Made by a program: the position numbers and the translations under genes. This document shows positions 17,453 through 24,978 of a stretch of 34,764 nucleotides of DNA, piece by piece. The stretch's first letter is position 1. Each line of letters starts with the position of its first letter. The notes beneath the pieces are model-generated. The model was not told the DNA's origin. It saw only the letters and a list, made by a program, of their open reading frames with translations, and made no database searches. The DNA is taken from assembly GCA_902614975.1 (NCBI GenBank), contig CACMND010000005.1, positions 1 to 34,764 of the forward strand, in the 5' to 3' direction. This DNA is from an uncultured Pelagibacteraceae bacterium (GTDB taxonomy: Bacteria > Pseudomonadota > Alphaproteobacteria > Pelagibacterales > Pelagibacteraceae).

Positions 17453-18961
17453 ATGAACTCTAGAATTGTTAGAAATATTATAGAAACACAAAATGATAAT
17501 CGAATTGCAATAACATCTGAAAGTAGTTCTCCACTAAAATTTGTTGATTTAAAATCATTAATAGAAAGAATTTCAAAACAATTATCAGGTAATGGTATTA
17601 ATAATAAAGATCGTGCAGCAATAGTTTTGCCAAACGGTCCTTACATGGCAACTAGTTTTTTGGCGATTTCAAGCTACATGTCTGCTGCACCTTTAAACCC
17701 TAACTATAAATCTGAAGAATTCGAATTTTACCTAGAGGATTTAAAACCAAAGATAGTGATTGTAGAGAAAAATTCTAAAAATCCAGTAGTAGAAGTCGCA
17801 AATAAATTAAAAATTCCTGTTTGCGAAATAAAATCAGACGGAAATATTTTAAGCGGAGATTTCAATCTTTTTGAAAAAAGCAGTGATTATGTTTTGCCAG
17901 GCGAAGATCATGAAGCTCTTGTGCTGCATACTTCGGGCACTACATCAAGACCTAAGATTGTTCCATTAACAAATAAAAATATTTTTTCTTCAGCAGATAA
18001 TATCTCCAAAAGTCTTAATTTAACTGATAAAGATCATTGTCTAAATATTATGCCATTATTTCATATACATGGCTTAATTGCAGTTCTTGCAGCCTCTATG
18101 AAGGTAGGGGCATCTGTATGTGCAAGTAGTGGATTTAATGCATTAAAATTTTTAGATAATGCAAAAAGAGAGAAAATAACTTGGTATTCTGGAGTACCAA
18201 CAATGCATCAAGCAATATTGATGAGAGCAGATAAAAATCTAGAAACTGCTAAACAATTAAATCTTAGATTTTTAAGATCATCATCAGCATCTCTACCTCC
18301 AGCTGTATTTGAAAAACTAAATGAGGTATTTAATTGTCCAGTAATAGAAGCATATGGGATGACGGAAGCTACTCATCAAATGACCTCAAATCCTTTACCG
18401 CCTAAGTCCCAAAAACCTGGCTTTGTAGGAATTCCTGCTGGGCCAGAAGTTTGTATTATGAATACTAATAACAAGATTTTAAATCAAGGAGAAGAGGGAG
18501 AAGTTTGCATTAGGGGTGAAAATGTTACTTCCGGATATGAAAATAATCCAGATGCAAATAAAAATAGCTTTTCAAATGGTTGGTTTAGAACAGGAGATCA
18601 GGGATATTTTGATAAAGATGGTTATCTAAAAATCTCAGGAAGATTGAAGGAAATAATTAATAAAGGTGGTGAAAAGATTTCACCTTTAGAAGTCGATAAC
18701 ATTCTTATGGATCATCCAAATATTGAGCAAGCTGTTTGCTTTGGATATGAAGATAAAATGCTTGGGGAAGATATAGCTACCGCAATAATCATAAAAGAGG
18801 GCATGAAGTGTACTGAAGATGATATAAAAATGTATGCAAATGAAAAACTTGCAAAATTTAAAATTCCAAAGAAAATATTTTTTGTAAATGAAATTCCTAA
18901 AGGTGCAACAGGTAAACTACAAAGAAATACTTTAGCTAAAAAGTTTGGATTAGTGAACTAA
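17453..18961 (+). CDS. Oxalate-CoA ligase-like acyl-CoA synthetase (AAE3/Pcs60 type)
   Basis: Predicted to activate oxalate to oxalyl-CoA with ATP. 502 residues, complete ANL fold: VLHTSGTTSRPK at 157-168, PLFHIHGL at 201-208, RSSSASLPP at 275-283, YGMTEATHQMTSNPLPP from 301, GWFRTGDQGYFDKDGYL, RLKEIINKGGEKISPLEVD, and the C-terminal lysine in KGATGKLQRN. The segments TSGTTSRPK, FHIHG, EATH plus SNPLP and NRGGEKISP-like are what I remember of Arabidopsis AAE3. Residues described for oxalate binding in AAE3 (two histidines and a serine in these same segments, from memory) have counterparts His204, Ser278/279 and His308. It lies 5 bp after the GGT-family gene and shares a TAATG junction with the next gene. 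Confidence 0.85.
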   Translation: MNSRIVRNIIETQNDNRIAITSESSSPLKFVDLKSLIERISKQLSGNGINNKDRAAIVLPNGPYMATSFLAISSYMSAAPLNPNYKSEEFEFYLEDLKPKIVIVEKNSKNPVVEVANKLKIPVCEIKSDGNILSGDFNLFEKSSDYVLPGEDHEALVLHTSGTTSRPKIVPLTNKNIFSSADNISKSLNLTDKDHCLNIMPLFHIHGLIAVLAASMKVGASVCASSGFNALKFLDNAKREKITWYSGVPTMHQAILMRADKNLETAKQLNLRFLRSSSASLPPAVFEKLNEVFNCPVIEAYGMTEATHQMTSNPLPPKSQKPGFVGIPAGPEVCIMNTNNKILNQGEEGEVCIRGENVTSGYENNPDANKNSFSNGWFRTGDQGYFDKDGYLKISGRLKEIINKGGEKISPLEVDNILMDHPNIEQAVCFGYEDKMLGEDIATAIIIKEGMKCTEDDIKMYANEKLAKFKIPKKIFFVNEIPKGATGKLQRNTLAKKFGLVN

Positions 18962-19980
18962 TGACTAAAATTTGTATATTTGGAGCTGGGTCTATTGGTG
19001 GATTTATTGCTACAAGTTTAAAAAAAACAAACGCACAAGTCTCTTTAATTGCTAGAGGAGAACATAAAAAAGCAATAGAGCAAAATGGATTAACTTTTAT
19101 AAGAGATGATAATAAAGTTAATTTTAAATTTGATGTAACAGACAATCCTAAAGATTTGGATGAACAAGATTTCATAATTATTTCTGTAAAAGCTAACGCT
19201 ATTAGTAAAATTTCAGAAAGCTTAAAACCAATTATGGGTAAAAAAACTTCAATTATATGCGCCATTAATGGATTGCCTTGGTGGTACTTTCATAAAGCTA
19301 ATACGGGTACCAAATTAGACAATCAAATAGTTGAAAGTGTGGATCCAGGTGGAAAAATATGGCAAACTCTAGGACCTGAAAGAGCAATTGGTTGTGTAGT
19401 TTATCCAGCTTGTCAGATATTAGAGCCAGGTGTTATTAAACATAATGGTAATGGTGAACGATTTTCTTTAGGTGAACCAGATGGAACCAGATCAGAAAGA
19501 CTAAAAATAATTTCAAGTTTATTCATAGAAGGCGGTTTAAAAGCTCCTCAGAAGAAAAATTTAAGAGACGAAATTTGGGTGAAACTATGGGGGAATTGTT
19601 CATTCAACCCAGTAAGTGCTCTAACAAATAAAACTATGGATGAAATGGGTAATGATCCTGAAACTTACAATTTAATAAAAGTTTTAATGCAGGAGTGCCA
19701 ACAAGTTGGAGAAAAAATCGGAGTTAAATTCAATATATCAATTGAGGATCGAATTAAGGGTGGAGTCTCAATTATAGGACATAGACCTTCGACCGCTCAA
19801 GATTTAAATGCTGGCAAACCACTAGAAATAGATCCAATAATTGGTTCAATTATAGAAATTGCAAATAAGCTTGATTTAAATGTTCCAAAATTAAAAGAGA
19901 TTAATGAAAAATTAAAGTCCAAGGCAGAAGACTTGGGTCTTTATACAAGATCAGAATTAATTGATAAATTAACAGTTTAA
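18961..19980 (+). CDS. Ketopantoate reductase family (ApbA/PanE) oxidoreductase
   Basis: NADP-dependent 2-oxoacid reductase family; PanE itself reduces ketopantoate to pantoate for CoA synthesis. 339 residues: N-terminal nucleotide fold with FGAGSIGGFIAT at 7-18, ISVKANAI, catalytic-lysine segment DEIWVKLWGNCSFNPVSALT, and the C-terminal substrate motif STAQDLNAGKPLEID. The length is slightly above E. coli PanE (about 300), with an insert around WWYFHKANTGTKL and QTLGPERAIGCVVYPACQI. This insert is common in a broad clade of PanE homologues whose substrates are unknown. Placement after a GGT/oxalate-CoA ligase pair argues for a role in that pathway rather than pantothenate synthesis. The 3' end shares four bases (TTAA) with the convergent TRAP gene. 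Confidence 0.85.
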   Translation: MTKICIFGAGSIGGFIATSLKKTNAQVSLIARGEHKKAIEQNGLTFIRDDNKVNFKFDVTDNPKDLDEQDFIIISVKANAISKISESLKPIMGKKTSIICAINGLPWWYFHKANTGTKLDNQIVESVDPGGKIWQTLGPERAIGCVVYPACQILEPGVIKHNGNGERFSLGEPDGTRSERLKIISSLFIEGGLKAPQKKNLRDEIWVKLWGNCSFNPVSALTNKTMDEMGNDPETYNLIKVLMQECQQVGEKIGVKFNISIEDRIKGGVSIIGHRPSTAQDLNAGKPLEIDPIIGSIIEIANKLDLNVPKLKEINEKLKSKAEDLGLYTRSELIDKLTV

Positions 19981-22640
19981 AAATTTAGTGAAATATCTCT
20001 ATGTATTGAATTACATTTAGATACATAGATAGCTTGCTCTTTTGTTAGTTTAGACTGCAACCTTAGTCCAATTGTTTCTTTGATTGCATTATTATATTCC
20101 TCAAGTTTTGGCATTAAGTTTTCTTTAGCATTTGCTCTCCAGCTAACTTCTTTATTGAATAACTCAACAACTTCTTTTGATTTTGTTCTAATCGCCATTG
20201 GATCAAGTTCGTCTGAGTCTACCATTGATAATAAATCATCTACACTATTTAAAAATTCATCCATTCCAGAGATCTCACTCAACTTGTCAAACAATCCATC
20301 CATAATTGTAACTGATCTTTCATATACTTTTGTATTGCTTTCCATAGCTATAAAATAATCTAACTGTTTAATATCTTTTGATACTTCTTGAAGTTTTACT
20401 CCATCGTTTATGAACATTGCGAACTGATCAAGTAGATCGTAGGCTTCATCTACATTCTTTCTATATCTTTTTGTTGTTGTATTTTTAGCTTTATTTATTT
20501 TGTCGAATTCTGAATTCTTAGCTTGCCAAGTATCTGGAATTGAGTTTTGAATTTCCTCAATTTCAAGTTTTACATCCTCAATTCTTAATTCTATTTTGTT
20601 TTTCTCATCTAATTCGTCATCATCTAAATTTCTAATCTCTGCTTTATATTTTTCTATTTTTTTATTTAATTTAAGTATTTTCTTTTGCTTCTTTCTAACA
20701 GTGAAATGCAGATCCCTATAATCAACAGCATATGCATTGTATTCGACCTCAACTTTTTTTAATTTATCGACTAGAGCAAAAGTTCCTAGTGCACTATCAA
20801 AATGATCTTCTAAAATTTCCATTTTATCATCTGGCAGATTAGTTGGAGCCTCAGATTGGAATTTTAATATTGCATTTTTAATTGTCTCACCGTTTGTATC
20901 AAATCTTGCAAATTTGTACTCTTGCAAACAGTACTGTAATTTAGGATTCATTGGTGGAGGAGCAACATTCGAAGTTAAATATACTCTATTTGGTAGATAA
21001 TTTACTAAGCTAGGGTATGCACCGACTATTCCCAATCCTATAAGCTGAAGAATTATAAAAGGCACAACACCTTTCCAAATATCAAGTGTTTTAACAATTT
21101 TAGGAGCTACACCTTTCAAATAAAAGAGTGCAAATCCAAATGGCGGCGTTAAGAATGAAGTCTGCAAGTTAACACCAATCATAACTCCCAACCAAACGGC
21201 TGTGACGTTAGCCCCTGTTTCAGCTAATAATATTGGTGCAATTATTGGAACAACAACAACTGCAATTTCAATAAAGTCTAAGAAAAATCCTAGCAAGAAA
21301 ATTACAATCATCACAACAACAAATTGTGTCCAAAAACCACCCGGTAAATCTTGTAAAAAGTCTCTTACTAATTCTTCTCCCCCAAAAGCTCTAAATCCTG
21401 AAGTAAGCATTGCTGCTCCTAAAAGGATAATAAATACCATTGAAGTAGTCACACAAGTTTCTGTTACAACTTCTTTTAAAACATTTTCTGTTTTAAAAGT
21501 TCTCCAAAAACTCCAACCTATTCCGTATACAAGTATGACCACAAAGAAAGCGGTTATAAAGATTGCACTTAAATCTCTTTCCTCCAAATTTTTTACATTT
21601 AATTCATAATTTGATGCAAAGAATGTAATTGGAATTAGAGATCCAATAATTAAAATTAAAGGATAGAAAGCACTTTTCTTTCCTTCATATAATCTATAAC
21701 CAGCCATCAAAGTGGCACCAATTGCTCCAATTGAACCTGCTTGGTTTACAGTAGCAATACCCATTAAAATTGAACCTAATACAGCGAATATTAATGCAAG
21801 TGGTGGTATGATAATTACAACTACTCTTAACCAAAATTTTAAATCAAAATTTCCTTTAAATGGAACTGGTGGTGCAACACCTTTCTTTATTCTAGCAAAA
21901 ATAAACACATAGATCATATAAAGAGCAACTAAAACAAGACCTGGTAAAAGTGCTCCTAAGAACATATCACCTGCACTTGATGAACCTACTCTAAATTCAC
22001 CTGGCATATTAAATTCACCAGTTAAGGCTTTATAATCATTTTGTCTTAAGTTGTTTGCAACATCAGATGCACTTGCCAACTGGTCAGCAATAATAATTAA
22101 AACAATTGATGGAGGAATAATTTGACCTAATGTTCCTGATGAACAAACTATTCCACTAGCAAGTTGTCTGTCATACTTGTTATTTAACATTGTTGGTAAC
22201 GAAATTAGTCCCATCGCAATTACAGTTGCTCCAACGATACCAGTCGTTGCTGCTAATAGAGCTCCAACAAATATAACTGAAATTCCTAAACCACCAGGAA
22301 TTGGTCCAAATAATTGGCCCATTGTTATTAATAAGTCTTCGGCAATTTTTGATTTTTGAAGCATAATTCCCATGAAAATAAATAAAGGAATTGCGATCAA
22401 AGTATCTGTTTCTACATCCCAGTAATTACTCCTAAAATTTGTAATACCAGCAACGAGCCATTCTATAGGTCCATCTACAGCAAAAAAAGCACTGGAGTCT
22501 CCCTCGAATATGTAGCCAAAAAATGCGGCTAAACCAATTGCAATTATAGCTGAACCAGGTAGTGCAAAAGCAACAGGGTAACCCGATGCAAGAGCAACAA
22601 TCATTATCACAACTAGAACAGCTAAAAAGAATGTTTCCAT
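19977..22640 (-). CDS. dctM: TRAP transporter large permease (DctM) with a long C-terminal soluble domain
   Basis: Sodium-driven TRAP transporter membrane subunit, 887 residues where DctM proteins are usually 430-600. The transport domain spans about 1-550: FFLAVLVVIMIVALASGYPVAFALPG, WLVAGITNFRSNYWDVETDTLIAIPLFIFMGIMLQKS, GATVIAMGLISLPTMLNNKYDRQLASGIVCSSGTLGQIIPPSIVLI and LQTSFLTPPFGFALFYLKGV are all typical. From about 555 to the end is a soluble extension: charged coiled coil at roughly 645-702 (KKQKKILKLNKKIEKYKAEI...), then helical, acidic sequence. Topology would decide which side it faces. No frameshift or internal start is needed to explain it. It follows dctQ after three bases. Confidence 0.92.
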   Translation of the reverse strand: METFFLAVLVVIMIVALASGYPVAFALPGSAIIAIGLAAFFGYIFEGDSSAFFAVDGPIEWLVAGITNFRSNYWDVETDTLIAIPLFIFMGIMLQKSKIAEDLLITMGQLFGPIPGGLGISVIFVGALLAATTGIVGATVIAMGLISLPTMLNNKYDRQLASGIVCSSGTLGQIIPPSIVLIIIADQLASASDVANNLRQNDYKALTGEFNMPGEFRVGSSSAGDMFLGALLPGLVLVALYMIYVFIFARIKKGVAPPVPFKGNFDLKFWLRVVVIIIPPLALIFAVLGSILMGIATVNQAGSIGAIGATLMAGYRLYEGKKSAFYPLILIIGSLIPITFFASNYELNVKNLEERDLSAIFITAFFVVILVYGIGWSFWRTFKTENVLKEVVTETCVTTSMVFIILLGAAMLTSGFRAFGGEELVRDFLQDLPGGFWTQFVVVMIVIFLLGFFLDFIEIAVVVVPIIAPILLAETGANVTAVWLGVMIGVNLQTSFLTPPFGFALFYLKGVAPKIVKTLDIWKGVVPFIILQLIGLGIVGAYPSLVNYLPNRVYLTSNVAPPPMNPKLQYCLQEYKFARFDTNGETIKNAILKFQSEAPTNLPDDKMEILEDHFDSALGTFALVDKLKKVEVEYNAYAVDYRDLHFTVRKKQKKILKLNKKIEKYKAEIRNLDDDELDEKNKIELRIEDVKLEIEEIQNSIPDTWQAKNSEFDKINKAKNTTTKRYRKNVDEAYDLLDQFAMFINDGVKLQEVSKDIKQLDYFIAMESNTKVYERSVTIMDGLFDKLSEISGMDEFLNSVDDLLSMVDSDELDPMAIRTKSKEVVELFNKEVSWRANAKENLMPKLEEYNNAIKETIGLRLQSKLTKEQAIYVSKCNSIHRDISLNF

Positions 22641-22643
22641 AAT

Positions 22644-23633
22644 TTAATTTTTGACACCTTTTAAAATTTTGTGACTACTTTCCATAAAATAGCTAGTAAA
22701 TTGAATTAACATCGTAACAGCAAAAACAGCTAGATAAACAGCCATCAAATATAAAAGATAGAGACCATTAGATCCTTGTTGCGTAACTTCAAAAGCTACA
22801 ACAGGACCATTTATAATGCTGGCTTTTCCGTTTAGACCTAAAAATATAACTATTAATGTAAGTGGTACTCCTAGAACTGCCGATCCAACCATATTTGTCC
22901 ATGCCTTCTTTTTTTCACTAAAAGAAGAATAGAGTACGTCAACTCTTACGTGCCCTTCATGAATTAAAGCGTATGCGCTAGCAAATAAGTAAAGTGCAGC
23001 ATACCAAAATCTAACTAGATCCCCTTGAAATGCTTGTTCGTATGAAAATATAAATCTTGATAATACGATTACGAATTCACTTACTACAACCAATACTGCT
23101 AGCCAAATAAAGCCAACTGATTTCGTAAAATATCCAATCACGAAAGAAATTAATATTATTGGAAAGTGAATATAAGTAATTCTGACTGGGGCTTTAACCA
23201 TCAATGCTTTTACTTCAGGACTGAAGATTGCTTCCCATAATCTTTCAACAACCATAAAAGATATAACAAAGTCAGCTACGCCAACTAAAAATACTGCCCA
23301 AAATGATGATCTAACAAGATATGCTGAAAATCTTGATAAAATTTTTGAATCTTGCTCCAAAGTTTGACTGTATGTTTTAAAAACATAAAAAACGACTGCA
23401 GCAATACAAATCAAATACAATCCAATTTGCATATAACCATAATTTAAATCAGATCCCTCTAGAGCTTTTTTCTTATATCCAAACATCTCATGATGCGAAA
23501 AAATTTTTTTTATTCCTGGCCAATCACTCCAAACTGTTAAAACATTATTAATAAGAAATGCTAAAGTAAAAGCTAAAACTGAATAACTGATTATTCTAAG
23601 ATATAGAGAAAGATTTGAATTTTTTGTCACCAT
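22644..23633 (-). CDS. dctQ: TRAP transporter small permease (DctQ), enlarged
   Basis: Small membrane subunit of the TRAP transporter. 329 residues, about twice the usual size, with roughly eight predicted membrane helices instead of four. The recognisable DctQ part is in the second half: RFWYAALYLFASAYALIHEG followed by HVRVDVLYSSFSEKKKAW and a final helix pair ending near QFTSYFMESSHKILKG. The first half (helices near 12-32, 66-86, 110-130) has no motif I know. It lies 88 bp after dctP, across a strong hairpin, and three bases before dctM. Confidence 0.88.
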   Translation of the reverse strand: MVTKNSNLSLYLRIISYSVLAFTLAFLINNVLTVWSDWPGIKKIFSHHEMFGYKKKALEGSDLNYGYMQIGLYLICIAAVVFYVFKTYSQTLEQDSKILSRFSAYLVRSSFWAVFLVGVADFVISFMVVERLWEAIFSPEVKALMVKAPVRITYIHFPIILISFVIGYFTKSVGFIWLAVLVVVSEFVIVLSRFIFSYEQAFQGDLVRFWYAALYLFASAYALIHEGHVRVDVLYSSFSEKKKAWTNMVGSAVLGVPLTLIVIFLGLNGKASIINGPVVAFEVTQQGSNGLYLLYLMAVYLAVFAVTMLIQFTSYFMESSHKILKGVKN

Positions 23634-23677
23634 AGTATTTTAAAATACCTAAGTAATACTCGTTTTTGTTTAAAAAA

Positions 23678-23701
23678 AAAGGGCCCAATTAAGGGCCCTT
23701 T
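23678..23701 (-). terminator. Intrinsic terminator/attenuator between dctP and dctQ
   Basis: Perfect 9-bp inverted repeat: AAAGGGCCC (23678-23686), loop of six, GGGCCCTTT (23693-23701). On the minus strand, the direction of dctP, the stem is followed by about nine to ten T residues (23672-23680), the classical rho-independent layout. It begins 21 bases after the dctP stop and precedes dctQM. Since dctQM has no other obvious promoter here, partial read-through would give abundant binding protein and fewer membrane subunits. Confidence 0.85.
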
Positions 23702-23721
23702 AATAACTAAATTTAGTTAGA

Positions 23722-24852
23722 TTACATTCCTAATGCTCTGTTTCTTTGAGAAATGTAAGGTGAGTCAGACAAGTTGGTCCAAGAACCAATGTCTTTTCTA
23801 GCCTGTAAGAAACTAGAGTGGATTCTCTCAGCGAGACCACTGCTTGCTCTTGTTTCCTCAAATACTTCATTAGCAGCTTTAGCAAAACCATCATAAACTT
23901 TGTCGCTAAACTTCTCTAGTTTAACACCATGATCGTTTATTAATCTTGCAAGCGCAGCACCATTTTTAGCGTTGTACTCTGACATCATAACGTCATTTTC
24001 CATCGCAGCTGCAGCTTCAATTAATAGCTGATCTGATTTTGATAAGCTTGTAAACCAAGATTTGTTAGTACCACATGCTAACATAGATCCTGGCTCGTGC
24101 ATTCCAGGATAGTAGTAGTATTTAGCAGCTTCTTGGAATTTCATAGCTTCATCATTCCATGGACCTACCCACTCTGTTGCATCAATTGCACCAGAAACAA
24201 GGTTTTCGTAAATTTGTCCACCAGGAAGTGAAACTGGAGATCCTCCAAGTTTACCGATAACTTGTCCACCTAATCCAGGCATACGCATTTTAAGACCTTT
24301 GAAGTCATTAGGGCTTCTAATTTTCTTGTTAAACCATCCACCCATTTGAACTCCTGTGCTTCCACACATAAAGTTTTTTAGACCGAATTTGTCTGATAGT
24401 TCATCCCATAATTGTTGACCACCAGCAAATCTAATCCATGCGTTCATTTCAGTGTAAGTGAAACCGAAAGGTACAGCTGTAAAGTAACCCCAAGCTGGAT
24501 CTTTTTTAACCCAGTAGTAGTCAGCAGCGTGATACATTTGCGAGTTACCTGAAGCAACTTCATCAAATGAGTCAAACGCTTTAACCCTCTCGTTTGCTGC
24601 ATAGTAAGTGACTTGAATTCTTCCATCACTCATGTCTGTAATTCTTTGAGCAAATCTTTGCGCACCAGTTCCTAAACCTGGGAAATCTCTTCCCCATGTA
24701 GCTACCATAGAAGCTTCAATTCTTTCTTTGGCAACGGCTGGAGCAGCTAAAGATGATGCAGCTACAGCAGCAACACCAGTCGCAGCAGCAGCCTTAAAGA
24801 ATTTACGTCTTGAAGGAGTTTTACCCTTCAATAGTTTTTTTTCTTTAATCAT
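23722..24852 (-). CDS. dctP: TRAP transporter solute-binding protein (DctP/TakP-like, Tat-exported)
   Basis: Periplasmic ligand-binding subunit of the TRAP system, 376 residues. A twin-arginine signal is visible: SRRKFFK at 14-20, then an Ala-rich hydrophobic stretch and likely cleavage after AVA at about residue 41. The mature protein has the TakP-like features KMRMPGLGGQVIGKLGG and GAIDATEWVGPWNDE, plus the aromatic PGMHEPG segment. These point to the 2-oxoacid/organic-acid branch; the ligand itself cannot be fixed. The start is supported by a good Shine-Dalgarno (GAGGAG, six bases before the ATG). The gene is followed by a terminator, and codons look well chosen for high expression. Confidence 0.93.
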   Translation of the reverse strand: MIKEKKLLKGKTPSRRKFFKAAAATGVAAVAASSLAAPAVAKERIEASMVATWGRDFPGLGTGAQRFAQRITDMSDGRIQVTYYAANERVKAFDSFDEVASGNSQMYHAADYYWVKKDPAWGYFTAVPFGFTYTEMNAWIRFAGGQQLWDELSDKFGLKNFMCGSTGVQMGGWFNKKIRSPNDFKGLKMRMPGLGGQVIGKLGGSPVSLPGGQIYENLVSGAIDATEWVGPWNDEAMKFQEAAKYYYYPGMHEPGSMLACGTNKSWFTSLSKSDQLLIEAAAAMENDVMMSEYNAKNGAALARLINDHGVKLEKFSDKVYDGFAKAANEVFEETRASSGLAERIHSSFLQARKDIGSWTNLSDSPYISQRNRALGM

Positions 24853-24978
24853 TATTTCTCCTCTTTAAGTTAATTAACTGATGCCTTTAAAGCATATATG
24901 TTTCTTAGAGTCATTTTAAAAAAGTGAGGATTTTTCACTTAATTACAATCTATGATTGTAAATGTTTATGAATTATCT
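24853..24978 (-). promoter_or_regulatory. dctP upstream region with palindromes
   Basis: 126-bp gap between the amidase stop and the dctP start. It contains an inverted repeat with 8-bp perfect arms and a 3-bp centre (TTACAATC-tat-GATTGTAA, 24943-24961), a 12-bp palindrome AGTTAATTAACT (24868-24879), and the dctP ribosome-binding site just before the ATG. The 19-bp repeat is a candidate operator. I could not settle on a convincing -35/-10 pair. Confidence 0.5.
24918..24940 (-). terminator. Weak terminator after the amidase gene
   Basis: On the minus strand AAGTGA (24935-24940) pairs with TCACTT (24922-24927) over a 7-base loop. The stem's last two T residues and the four bases beyond it (24918-24921) form a run of six T. 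The stem is short (6 bp), so termination may be partial. It would separate the ABC/amidase transcript from dctP. Confidence 0.4.

Noticed and set aside
21202..21609. 135-residue plus-strand frame opposite dctM
   Set aside because: Ser/Thr/Ile/Lys-rich antisense shadow of conserved membrane helices.
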